From the NCBI RefSeq assembly GCF_000716715.1, contig NZ_JNYJ01000004.1:219608-283607 (forward strand): 64,000 nt of DNA. The letters run 5' to 3'. Positions 36,932-44,179 of the stretch are shown one piece after another. The notes below the pieces were generated by a model. The model was given only the letters and a program-made list of their open reading frames with translations, was not told where the DNA came from and searched no databases. The translations under genes were made by a program, and so were the position numbers. The first letter of the stretch is position 1. Each line of letters starts with the position of its first letter. The stretch is from Dactylosporangium aurantiacum. Its GTDB lineage: Bacteria; Actinomycetota; Actinomycetes; Mycobacteriales; Micromonosporaceae.

Positions 36932-37378
36932 TCAGCCCTCCCCACGGACCACGAGGCGGGTCCAGATCGTCACGACGAGCTCGCCCTCGACGGTCGACAC
37001 CTCGTGCCGGGTCGTCAGGAACGCGTGCCCGGCGCGGCTGCTGATCTCCTCCACCGCCATCACCGTCACCAGGTGGTCGCCGGCGACGATCGGCCGCTCG
37101 TAGCGGAACGTCTGCCCGCCGTGCACCACCCGGCTGTAGTCCAGCCCGAAGCTCTGGTCCTCGACGAGCTGCTGCCCGGCGTTCTGACTCAGGATGATCG
37201 CGAACGTCGGCGGGGCGATCACGTCCTTGTAGCCCTTGGCGCGCGCCTCGGCGAGGTCCCGGTGCACGGGGTCGCTGGCGCTGACCGCGTCGGCGAACTC
37301 CCGGATCTTCTCCCGGCCGACCTCATACGGCGGGGTCGGCGGATACACCCGGCCCATGTACGACTGATCCAACGGCAT
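36932..37378 (-). CDS. hadA: MaoC-like dehydratase partner subunit HadA
   Basis: The 148-residue product starts MPLDQSYMGRVYPPTPPYEV and has the N-terminal MaoC-like hot-dog fold with APPTFAIILSQNAGQQLVED and the RVVHGGQTFRYERPI segment. It lacks the Asp-x4-His catalytic pair, fitting the substrate-binding partner of HadB. A much longer frame is open upstream, but MPLDQSYMG matches the family start. These enzymes occur here although Micromonosporaceae lack mycolic acids. Confidence 0.9.
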   Translation of the reverse strand: MPLDQSYMGRVYPPTPPYEVGREKIREFADAVSASDPVHRDLAEARAKGYKDVIAPPTFAIILSQNAGQQLVEDQSFGLDYSRVVHGGQTFRYERPIVAGDHLVTVMAVEEISSRAGHAFLTTRHEVSTVEGELVVTIWTRLVVRGEG

Positions 37379-37797
37379 GGTGTGCAACTTACCGCCACCG
37401 CCCACGGCACCGCCGACGCCCTCCGCAACGACGCCGTCACCCCGCCGAGGGAACCGCCTGCCGCGATCCGGCGGGCCGCCAGGGGGCGACGAACGGCACG
37501 GACGTGGCCGCCCGCCGGCTGGCGGCCTTCTGGCGGCCCGGGGAGTCCTGGAGACCTGACGGGGGCGGTGCTGCCCCACTGCGACCCGCCCGGGCGGCAG
37601 TGAAAGTGCCACCCGCCACCGGCCTGGTCTCCCGGCGTCCTGGCGACATCGGCTCGCCGCACTTTCCCGACCGGACCACTGGCCCCGACCGCTGTTCGCG
37701 GCCGGCCGTCAGGCGTGCCGAACCGGCGGTGCTTTCCGCGGCGTTGCGGAGCCGTCCGTCCGTGGTCTTGCCGGTCTCGCCGCTCCCCACAACGCGA
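37379..37797. other. Intergenic region upstream of hadA
   Basis: These 419 bp lie between the rpmG terminator and hadA. They are G/C-rich, with lower codon regularity than neighbouring genes. Open frames exist on both strands, but none has a ribosome-binding site, recognisable domain or family-like start. The hadAB promoter must lie here but no clear -35/-10 pair was found. Confidence 0.5.
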
Positions 37798-37825
37798 GAC
37801 GCCCCGGCCGTTGGGCCGGGGCGTC
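37798..37825 (-). terminator. Terminator after rpmG
   Basis: GACGCCCCGGCC and GGCCGGGGCGTC form a perfect 12-bp stem with a 4-base loop, 21 bp after the rpmG stop. It ends the tRNA-Thr/tRNA-Met/rpmG transcript. Confidence 0.85.
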
Positions 37826-37846
37826 GTCGACGGGCTGTGGGCGGTG

Positions 37847-38014
37847 TTACCGCGTCTCGCGGTGCACGGTGTGCTTGCCGTCCCGGGGGCAGAACTTCTT
37901 CAGCTCGATGCGGTCCGGGTCGTTACGGCGGTTCTTCTTGGTGATGTAGTTCCGCTCTTTGCACTCCGTGCACGCCAGCGTAATCTTCGGACGAACGTCG
38001 GTCGCCTTGGCCAT
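37847..38014 (-). CDS. rpmG: 50S ribosomal protein L33
   Basis: This 55-residue L33 reads [40 protein letters not shown] and ends [15 protein letters not shown]. Three zinc-type cysteines are present (C15, C18, C42), but the expected fourth is Asp45 (CPRD instead of CPxC), so zinc binding may be altered or lost. It is transcribed with two upstream tRNAs and ends at a strong hairpin. The rpmG-hadAB-tRNA-Trp-secE order is conserved in actinobacteria. Confidence 0.96.
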   Translation of the reverse strand: MAKATDVRPKITLACTECKERNYITKKNRRNDPDRIELKKFCPRDGKHTVHRETR

Positions 38015-38114
38015 GGCGAAGTGCCTTCCTTCAGAGCGGGGTTCAGGTCCAGCGAACGAGCATAGCGGCTCACACTGGCAGTCGCCGAATCGGGCGACCT
38101 CTGTGGTGCTTCTG

Positions 38115-38187
38115 TAGCGGTGGCCGGACTTGAACCGGCGACACAGCGATTATGAGCCGCTTGCTCTGCCATCTGAGCTACACCGCC
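38115..38187 (-). tRNA. tRNA-Met (CAT)
   Basis: The 73-nt cloverleaf starts GGCGGTGTAGCTCAGATGGC and ends TTCAAGTCCGGCCACCGCTA. The anticodon loop CTCATAA gives CAT. The acceptor's first pair is G-U, not the mismatch of initiator tRNA, and the anticodon stem lacks the three G-C pairs of initiators, so it is the elongator type. CCA is not encoded. Confidence 0.95.
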
Positions 38188-38221
38188 GCGGCGGACTCGA
38201 TGTCTCAAGCCCGGTCTCTCG

Positions 38222-38294
38222 AGCCCCCTTACGGAATCGAACCGTAGACCTTCTCCTTACCATGGAGACGCTCTGCCGACTGAGCTAAGGGGGC
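38222..38294 (-). tRNA. tRNA-Thr (GGT)
   Basis: The 73-nt gene begins GCCCCCTTAGCTCAGTCGGC and ends GGTTCGATTCCGTAAGGGGGC plus discriminator U. The anticodon stem-loop TCTCCATGGTAAGGAGA gives GGT, threonine. It is 34 bp upstream of tRNA-Met and about 30 bp after a good promoter. Confidence 0.96.
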
Positions 38295-38327
38295 GCATCA
38301 CGTGCGATCCCGCACATGCGCTCGCTA

Positions 38328-38356
38328 AGCGTACACGGCCCTCGCCGTGGCACGAA
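38328..38356 (-). promoter_or_regulatory. Promoter for tRNA-Thr/tRNA-Met/rpmG
   Basis: TTCGTG (38351-38356) and TACGCT (38328-38333) are 17 bp apart on the minus strand. The spacer contains a perfect inverted repeat, CACGGC-4-GCCGTG, which could be an operator. The remaining DNA up to 38531 shows nothing else. Confidence 0.5.
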
Positions 38357-38531
38357 ATCGACTTCCCCGAACTGGTGTTTGCCCAGGTCGTGAGGGGTCA
38401 TTCCGCGTGTCGTCCGGCGGTCCGCCCGGAGGCCGGAATCGCCCGCGGGGCACGACGCCGGCCGCGAAAGCCGGCCCCGCTGCGCGCATCCCGCCGCGCC
38501 GGCATCCCGCGCGCGGTAGCCCAGTCGGGCC

Positions 38532-41072
38532 CTACGGCACGGCGCGCAGCCAGCGCACCTCGCCCGCCGGGGCGACCGTCGGGTCGGCGTCGGCCTGGAC
38601 CTGGAGCCAGGACTCGAAGCGCTCGTACGGCAGTGCGCGGCTGAACAGGAAGCCCTGGCCCATGTCGCAGTGCATGTCCTCGAGCAGGCCGAGTGTGAGT
38701 TCACTCTCAACGCCCTCGGCGACGACCGCCAGGCCGAAGTGCCGGGCCATGTCGACGACCGTCCGCACGATCGCGAGGTCGCTGGCGCCGGTGGCCATGC
38801 CCTGGACGAACGTACGGTCGATCTTCACCTCCTGCACGGGCAGGCGGCTGAGATCGGCGAACGAGGAACGGCCCGCGCCGAAGTCGTCGACCGACAGCTG
38901 CACCCCGAGGTCGCGCAGCCGCTTCAGCGCCGGGATGCCGCGGCCGCTGCGCAGCAGCTCCTCCTCGGACAGTTCGAGGATGATCCGGTCGGCGGGCACG
39001 CCGTGCTCGTCGAGCAGCTCCGAGACCTGCAGCGGAAAGTCCGCGTCGTTGAGGGTACGGACGGAGATGTTGACCGCGACCGTCAGCGAACGGCCCGCGT
39101 CGGCCCACTCACGGGCCCGGCGGATGCCTTCGCGCAGGACGACGCCGTTGAGCCGGGACAGCTGGCCGGTGTGCTCGGCGACGGAGACGAAGTCCGGCGG
39201 GGCGACCTGGCCGTGCACCGGGTGCTCCCAGCGGGCCAGGCACTCCACGCCGACGAGCCGGCGGTCCTGCAGGGCGACCTTCGGCTGGAAGTACACCTCC
39301 AGCTCGCCGGTGTTGAGGGCGGCCTCGAGATCCGCGGCCAGCCCGACGCGCCGCACCGACCGCGACTGCAGGCCGGCGTTGAACATCTGCACGATCCCCC
39401 GGGACTTCGCCACGTACGTGGCCACGATCGCCCGCTGCAGCAGCGCCTCGGGCTCCGCACCGTGGTCGGGGTAGATCGAGACGCCGACGTTGGTGTCGAC
39501 GTCGATGGTGAGCGTGTCGATGACCATGCGGTCGCGCAGGCCGGCGCGCAGCGTGTCGGCGACCGCGACGGCCGCGTCGGCGCTGACGGTGCGCAGCTCG
39601 ACGGCGAACTCGTCGCCGCCGACCCGGGCGACCAGGGCACCCTGCGGCGCCAGGTCCCGCAGCCGCCGGGCGACCTGGATGAGCACCTGGTCGCCGGCGT
39701 CGTGGCCGAGCGAGTCGTTGACCTCGCGCAGTGCGATCACGTCGAAGAGCAGGACGGCGACGACCTCGCGTGGGCCGCGGCCGGTCATCGCCTCGCCGAG
39801 CGCCTCCAGCATCCGCCGCCGGTTGGCGAGGCCGGTGAGCGCGTCGTGGTTGGCGTCGAACTGGAGCCGGTCGACGAGGCGGCTGTTCTCCACCGCGGCG
39901 CCGGCCTGCACCGACAGCGTCTCCAGCAGCTGCACGTCGTCCTTGCCGAACACGACCTTGTCGCCGAGCCGCCCGGCGACCTCCAGGGTGCCGATCGCGA
40001 CGCCGCTGGAGCGCAGCGGGACGACGATGATGTCCTTGACGCGCGCCTCCTGCAGCGCCGACTGCAGCTCCGGCGGGCCGGACTTGGGCCCGGCGACGAC
40101 GGTGTTGCCGGTGCGCATCGCCAGCTGCCGGAACAGGTCGGGGGTCGGGGCGCTGTCGAGCAGGCCCTGGTAGTCGAACCGGGCGGAGAGCAGGACCTCG
40201 TGGTGCCGCCCGTACTCCGGCAGCCACAGCGTCGCCGAGTCGGCCGCCAGCAGCGCCCGCACCCGGGCGAGCAGCACGTCGGGCAGGGTGCCGTCGTGGT
40301 TGGTCGCGGCGATGTCGCGGGTCAGCGCGTACATCTCGGTGAGGCTGCGGTGCTGGCGGAAGAACTGGGCGTAGGACCGGTAGAGGACGCCGAGCACGAC
40401 CGCGAGCGCGATCAGCAGCAGGCTGCCCCACTGGCTGGCCTGCAGGGTCAGCAGCATGACCAGGCCGAGCACGATGTTGACGCCGATGACGGCGAAGCCG
40501 GCCAGCGACGAGCGCAGGAAGTACGGCAGCTGCCCGATGCCCTGCAGCAGCACCATCACGCCGGCGATGGCCGACAGGGCCACGACGTTGCCGGCGAAGA
40601 CCGCGGCGGCGAGCACCAGCCAGGTGCCGGGCGATCCGCCGCTGCCGAGGCCGAACGCGAAGACGATGACGTTGGCGGTCGCGATGCCGGCGAAGTGGCT
40701 GGCGGCGTTGAACGCGAGTTTGTGCGGGGTGAGCCGGGCGCCGAGGATGTTCCAGATCAGGCCGGCGATGACCCGGACGCCGACGGCCAGCCACGGCGAG
40801 AGGTAGAACAGCGCCAGGATGACCGGAATGTCGTCCATGCGCGTGACGAGTGCCTGCCGCCTGATGTCGAAGCGGAGCGCCATGGGCGTCGCGAGCGTGG
40901 CAAGCACCAGCAGGACCAGTGCGTATCCGAATTCGTTGTCGCCGGGCCTGGTCGTGTCACTGTCGGACAGCAGGATGGGCAACGACAGCAGCGCACCGAG
41001 CAGCAGCAGTGGCCCGGTGATCAGCCAGGAGTGGGCGTCAGAGCGGCTGACCGGAACCTTTGGAGCAGGCAC
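38532..41072 (-). CDS. Membrane GAF-GGDEF-EAL cyclic-di-GMP protein
   Basis: The 846-residue protein starts at GTG with GGGGAAC upstream. Residues about 15-235 form several membrane helices. A GAF-like domain (about 255-400) follows, then GGDEF (ARVGGDEFAVEL, intact) for cyclic-di-GMP synthesis, and EAL for hydrolysis. The EAL domain has VGVECLARWEHP (E-C-L instead of E-A-L, Glu kept), VNISVR, ELSEEELL, VDDFGAG, VKIDRTFVQGM and AEGVES, so the metal and base residues appear present. Net activity cannot be predicted. It is probably co-transcribed with the secreted peptide gene 51 bp upstream. Confidence 0.93.
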   Translation of the reverse strand: MPAPKVPVSRSDAHSWLITGPLLLLGALLSLPILLSDSDTTRPGDNEFGYALVLLVLATLATPMALRFDIRRQALVTRMDDIPVILALFYLSPWLAVGVRVIAGLIWNILGARLTPHKLAFNAASHFAGIATANVIVFAFGLGSGGSPGTWLVLAAAVFAGNVVALSAIAGVMVLLQGIGQLPYFLRSSLAGFAVIGVNIVLGLVMLLTLQASQWGSLLLIALAVVLGVLYRSYAQFFRQHRSLTEMYALTRDIAATNHDGTLPDVLLARVRALLAADSATLWLPEYGRHHEVLLSARFDYQGLLDSAPTPDLFRQLAMRTGNTVVAGPKSGPPELQSALQEARVKDIIVVPLRSSGVAIGTLEVAGRLGDKVVFGKDDVQLLETLSVQAGAAVENSRLVDRLQFDANHDALTGLANRRRMLEALGEAMTGRGPREVVAVLLFDVIALREVNDSLGHDAGDQVLIQVARRLRDLAPQGALVARVGGDEFAVELRTVSADAAVAVADTLRAGLRDRMVIDTLTIDVDTNVGVSIYPDHGAEPEALLQRAIVATYVAKSRGIVQMFNAGLQSRSVRRVGLAADLEAALNTGELEVYFQPKVALQDRRLVGVECLARWEHPVHGQVAPPDFVSVAEHTGQLSRLNGVVLREGIRRAREWADAGRSLTVAVNISVRTLNDADFPLQVSELLDEHGVPADRIILELSEEELLRSGRGIPALKRLRDLGVQLSVDDFGAGRSSFADLSRLPVQEVKIDRTFVQGMATGASDLAIVRTVVDMARHFGLAVVAEGVESELTLGLLEDMHCDMGQGFLFSRALPYERFESWLQVQADADPTVAPAGEVRWLRAVP

Positions 41073-41123
41073 CCGTTCCCCAATCGTTCGGGCAAGGGGC
41101 CTGGCCGGTGAGCGCTGAGGCCC

Positions 41124-41336
41124 TTAGTTCCAGTCGAAGCCCTCGGTGGCGTTGAGGTGCAGCGCGCTTGTGCCGGCCTGCACCGCCTGTGCGATACCGA
41201 CGAGGGTCACTGGGGCCGCCTCACTGCTTACCTCGCTTGCGTTCGCCGCGGCCGTCGACAGGCCGAGGACAACAACCCCAGCGCCAACCGTCACCGCCAG
41301 TCGGGTCATCCATCGGCCAAGCGTCGTCTCACGCAT
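41124..41336 (-). CDS. Small secreted peptide, unknown
   Basis: The 70-residue precursor starts MRETTLGRWMTRLAVTVGAG, with GGGAGC eight bases upstream. A basic n-region, a hydrophobic core (LAVTVGAGVVVLGLSTAAA) and the cleavage-like ANA|SE predict a signal peptide of about 33 residues, leaving a mature peptide of about 37 residues ending NATEGFDWN. It has no cysteine. It is on the same strand as, and 51 bp upstream of, the GGDEF/EAL gene. I do not recognise the family; a signalling or surface role is speculation. Confidence 0.65.
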   Translation of the reverse strand: MRETTLGRWMTRLAVTVGAGVVVLGLSTAAANASEVSSEAAPVTLVGIAQAVQAGTSALHLNATEGFDWN

Positions 41337-41495
41337 CTGTCGCTCCCATGCGATCGCAGTGACATCAGGTCCGGTATGGATACCCACGATCCTGCCACAG
41401 CCAACCTCGGAACCGACAGTGCGGCGGCAAGGATGACGCGCGTGCGCGGAAGAATCGACCTTTCGGCCGATTCCGGGAGTGGCGGTCCGGCCATA

Positions 41496-41807
41496 TCAAC
41501 CGGCCCGATCTAAACCTTGCGCAACTTTTCCGGCCCTTCGGGAGTCAGACTTGCCCATCCTTCGCTTCCTGACGGACAGGACCGCCGCGTCGCGGATCTC
41601 GCGCCAGCCGGCGTCGGGGTCGAGCACGGTCGACTCGACCCATCCGACCGCCTCCCGCTCGGTCTCGAACGACCGCACCCGCTGCCGCCCGTCGGGCCCG
41701 CCCCGCCGGAGCTCCACCTGCCACCGGCCGTCGGCCGCGTTGCGCACGAAGACGTCCCGGCGCACCAGCCGCGACCACCGCCCGTTCCACCACTTCCGCT
41801 CATTCAT
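41496..41807 (-). CDS. Hypothetical small basic protein
   Basis: The 103-residue protein begins MNERKWWNGRWSRLVRRDVF and has an Arg/Trp-rich, hydrophilic composition with GRWQVELRRGGPDGRQRVRS and a helix FETEREAVGWVE. No signal peptide or membrane segment is seen, and the fold and role are not recognised. A TAAGAT box lies six bases before the ATG with no ribosome-binding site, so it may be made from a leaderless transcript. Codon bias supports coding moderately. Confidence 0.55.
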   Translation of the reverse strand: MNERKWWNGRWSRLVRRDVFVRNAADGRWQVELRRGGPDGRQRVRSFETEREAVGWVESTVLDPDAGWREIRDAAVLSVRKRRMGKSDSRRAGKVAQGLDRAG

Positions 41808-42106
41808 TGGTACATCTTAGAACTGGTGTACGACAATTTCGGGCCGTTGCGAGCCGTGGCGCCGGGGATTCCACCGATGGGGGTCGGCGCCGCCGCCGGC
41901 AGCCGCACCGCCGCCGACCCCGCGCCCCGTGCCGCCGGCGTGCGCCACGACGCCGGTTCCTTGCCCGTCTGCTTTGTCCGGCGTTGTTTGTCCGGCGGCT
42001 GCCGCACTACCGGTCAAAGCGCCCAGAGCCCACGGTCGACTCGGCTGCTGCGGTCCCGCAGACATCACAGCCCCGCGATCGTCCCGATCACCGGCCTGGA
42101 GGACTC
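41808..42106. other. Divergent regulatory region of two small genes
   Basis: These 299 bp separate the minus-strand hypothetical gene from the plus-strand secreted-protein pair. They contain the TAAGAT box for the former and, for the latter, two direct copies of TTTGTCCGGCG (41973-41983 and 41987-41997) about 110 bp before the start codon. The copies have a 14-bp period and may be an operator or part of a promoter. Confidence 0.4.
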
Positions 42107-42712
42107 ATGAGCACAAAGGAAGGGCGACCCGTGCGCACAGGATCCCGATTGTTGTTCCGAGCGTTGGGCGCCGCGGCCGCAGTACTCGCCGTGGCTGGAT
42201 CGGTGCTGGTGGGAAGCCCGGCGTCGGCCGCGACCGGCGGCACGGGTTACAGCTCCTGCGTGAGGACCAGCAGCACCAACACGTATTCGACGTATGCGAC
42301 GGCCGACAATCAGTCGGACCGGGTCTCGGCGACGTCCACCAAGGTGGTCCTCAACGTCTGGGGCACGGGCAGGACGTACGACTGCGGACCGGGTGGCCGA
42401 CCCCAGACCGTCTCCTCGCTGAAAGTGCAGATCACATATGTCGTCGAGGGATCGGACGTCAACTGCACCATCGGCGGCGGCACGGATGGGAACCTGACGT
42501 TCAGCTGCACGACGAGCAGGACGTCCGCCACCATCACGGACACCCACACCTGCTCCAACGTCAGCTCCTGCCCGATGTCCGACATCGGCGTGGTGTTCAC
42601 CGCCGCCGGCAGTGGCCGTATCGACAGGATCGACACCACGGTCAAGGTGACCATCAGCTCGTCGTGGGGGCAGTCCAGCGCCACGTCCTACGTCACGGCC
42701 TTCAAGCGATGA
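42107..42712 (+). CDS. Secreted cysteine-containing protein, unknown (first of a pair)
   Basis: The 201-residue product has an excellent GGAGG site before ATG 42107; a second start (GTG 42131) is possible. The signal peptide runs through RLLFRALGAAAAVLAVAGSV to SPASA|ATGGTG. The mature part (about 155 residues) is Thr/Ser-rich and predicted beta-rich, with six cysteines, enough for three disulfides. It has no recognised domain. Its stop overlaps the ATG of the next gene by ATGA, so the two secreted proteins are translationally coupled and probably act together. Confidence 0.7.
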   Translation: MSTKEGRPVRTGSRLLFRALGAAAAVLAVAGSVLVGSPASAATGGTGYSSCVRTSSTNTYSTYATADNQSDRVSATSTKVVLNVWGTGRTYDCGPGGRPQTVSSLKVQITYVVEGSDVNCTIGGGTDGNLTFSCTTSRTSATITDTHTCSNVSSCPMSDIGVVFTAAGSGRIDRIDTTVKVTISSSWGQSSATSYVTAFKR

Positions 42713-43134
42713 CACGGAAGGGGGTCGCGACGAGCCTGCGCCGGTTCCTCTCGGCGGCGACCGTGACCATCGTGCTGGTCGGTGGTATCACCGCCTTCTC
42801 CCCGGCGGCCAACGCCGCCGATGCCTTTGCCTGCGAGATCCACATCGGCGGCACGTCGGAGTCCTACGAGGTCGTCAAGGGATACGGCAGCATCGGGTCC
42901 GGGTGTGTCGGCTGGACGGTCAACGTCCGCATCCAGCGGAGTCGAGCGTGGCCCATCCTGTGGGAGACCATGAAGTCCGCCCGAATCACCGGGCCGGGTT
43001 ACGACCAGTACGTCTACTACAACTGCGCCGGCACCGGGACCCATGACTTCCGGACGAGCGTCTGGGCCGAGCGGAACAATCCGTGGGGCCAGAAGGAGAA
43101 GACGTCGGCCGTGCTGTACGAAGTGGTGTGCTAG
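42709..43134 (+). CDS. Secreted cysteine-containing protein, unknown (second of a pair)
   Basis: The 141-residue protein starts MTRKGVATSLRRFLSAATVT, with a clear signal peptide ending SPAANA|ADAF. The mature domain of about 105 residues has four cysteines, including one at the very C-terminus (YEVVC), and many aromatic residues (WTVNVRIQRSRAWPILWETM). It is coupled to the preceding gene by ATGA. No family was recognised. Composition suggests a small disulfide-stabilised beta domain. Confidence 0.68.
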   Translation: MTRKGVATSLRRFLSAATVTIVLVGGITAFSPAANAADAFACEIHIGGTSESYEVVKGYGSIGSGCVGWTVNVRIQRSRAWPILWETMKSARITGPGYDQYVYYNCAGTGTHDFRTSVWAERNNPWGQKEKTSAVLYEVVC

Positions 43135-43200
43135 CCCCGCGCCTTCGCTGACGGCGGCGGCGCTCCACCCCACCGGGTGAGATCCGGCGGGACCGACGCG

Positions 43201-43238
43201 AGAGGCCCGTCACCGGGTTTCCCTGGTGACGGGCCTCT
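43201..43238. terminator. Bidirectional terminator
   Basis: AGAGGCCCGTCACC and GGTGACGGGCCTCT form a perfect 14-bp stem over a 10-base loop. It lies between the convergent secreted-protein gene (plus) and tRNA-Tyr (minus), and can stop transcription from both. Confidence 0.85.
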
Positions 43239-43250
43239 TAGCACTGCCGG

Positions 43251-43331
43251 TGGCGGGTAGAGGATTCGAACCTCTGTAGCTTTCGCGACGGATTTACAGT
43301 CCGCTCCCATTGGCCGCTCGGGCAACCCGCC
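43251..43331 (-). tRNA. tRNA-Tyr (GTA)
   Basis: The 81-nt long-variable-arm tRNA starts GGCGGGTTGCCCGAGCGGCC and ends GGTTCGAATCCTCTACCCGCC plus A. The anticodon loop ACTGTAAAT gives GTA, tyrosine. Acceptor GGCGGGT pairs ACCCGCC. CCA is not encoded. Confidence 0.97.
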
Positions 43332-43430
43332 TGGCGCAAGCAAGAATAGCGGTACGCCCCGGGGGCAACGCAAACGGGTACCCTCGGCACGCCCACAACC
43401 GCCAACGACCGCACCACAGGAGCAGCTGCC

Positions 43431-43925
43431 ATGGCTTCGGCACCCTCGTTCGACATCGTCAGCAAGGTCGACCGGCAGGAGGTCGACAACGCGCTCAACC
43501 AGGCCGACAAGGAGCTCGGGCAGCGGTTCGACTTCCGCGGCACCGGCGCTGAGATCAAGTGGTCCGGGGAGGAGACGGTCAGCCTCCAGGCGGAGACCGA
43601 GGAGCGCGTCGTCGCGGCGCTCGAGGTCTTCAAGGAGAAGCTGGTCAAGCGCAACATCTCGCTCAAGTCGCTCGACGCCGGCGAGCCGCGCGCGTCCGGT
43701 AAGACGTACAAGATCGACGCCAAGGTCATCCAGGGCATCGAGTCGGAGAAGGCGAAGGCCATCTCCAAGAAGATCCGGGAAGAGGGCCCCAAGGGCGTCC
43801 AGGCCCAGATCCAGGGCGATCAGCTGCGCGTCACCGGCAAGAAGAAGGACGACCTGCAGGCGGTCATCGCGCTGCTCAAGGGTGAGGACTTCGGCATCGC
43901 CCTGCAGTTCACCAACTACCGGTGA
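43431..43925 (+). CDS. YajQ-family nucleotide-binding protein
   Basis: The 164-residue protein starts [20 protein letters not shown] after CAGGAG. It contains the family blocks [40 protein letters not shown] and [20 protein letters not shown], ending ALQFTNYR. YajQ proteins have two alpha/beta domains; some (in Xanthomonas) bind cyclic-di-GMP and act with transcription factors, while others bind nucleotides or RNA. It is divergent from tRNA-Tyr and lies 2.4 kb from the GGDEF/EAL gene. Confidence 0.93.
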   Translation: MASAPSFDIVSKVDRQEVDNALNQADKELGQRFDFRGTGAEIKWSGEETVSLQAETEERVVAALEVFKEKLVKRNISLKSLDAGEPRASGKTYKIDAKVIQGIESEKAKAISKKIREEGPKGVQAQIQGDQLRVTGKKKDDLQAVIALLKGEDFGIALQFTNYR

Positions 43926-43929
43926 CGGC

Positions 43930-44079
43930 TCAGTCCCGGCGGGCCGGCGGGCGCCGCTCGGGACGCTCCGCGGTCTCCTCCGCGCGGATCAGCACGAAGC
44001 TGTCGGTGTCGCGGATCTCGGTGTCCGGCTCTTCCCGGTGATCGGGGTCCGTCAGTACGGCTTGGCGTGGCATTGCCAT
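43930..44079 (-). CDS. Possible 49-residue acidic/basic small protein
   Basis: The frame encodes MAMPRQAVLTDPDHREEPDT, then EIRDTDSFVLIRAEETAERP and ends ERRPPARRD. The middle segment (DTDSFVLIR) looks protein-like and third positions are G/C-rich, but the ribosome-binding site is weak and the size small. It lies convergent to yajQ with a 4-bp gap. Treat as tentative. Confidence 0.35.
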   Translation of the reverse strand: MAMPRQAVLTDPDHREEPDTEIRDTDSFVLIRAEETAERPERRPPARRD

Positions 44080-44179
44080 GAGGCGTGACCCTACACGGAC
44101 GTGCGCGAGGCATCACTCATCTGAGTGACGCCCGCGCGGCGCCCACCCGGGTGGGTGACCGGCCGGGCCGGCGCCGCGA

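Noticed and set aside
37437..37790. 117-codon minus-strand frame upstream of hadA
   Set aside because: It overlaps the promoter region required for hadAB, has no ribosome-binding site and a composition unlike neighbouring proteins.
38532..41072. EAL domain inactive because the motif reads E-C-L
   Set aside because: The metal-binding Glu and the other conserved residues (VNIS, ELSEEE, DDFG, VKID, AEGVES) are present. The alanine position is not catalytic, so loss of activity cannot be claimed.
41808..41840. LexA-type SOS box near TAGAACTGGTGTAC
   Set aside because: The half-sites do not form the GAAC-N4-GTTC pattern of actinobacterial LexA sites.
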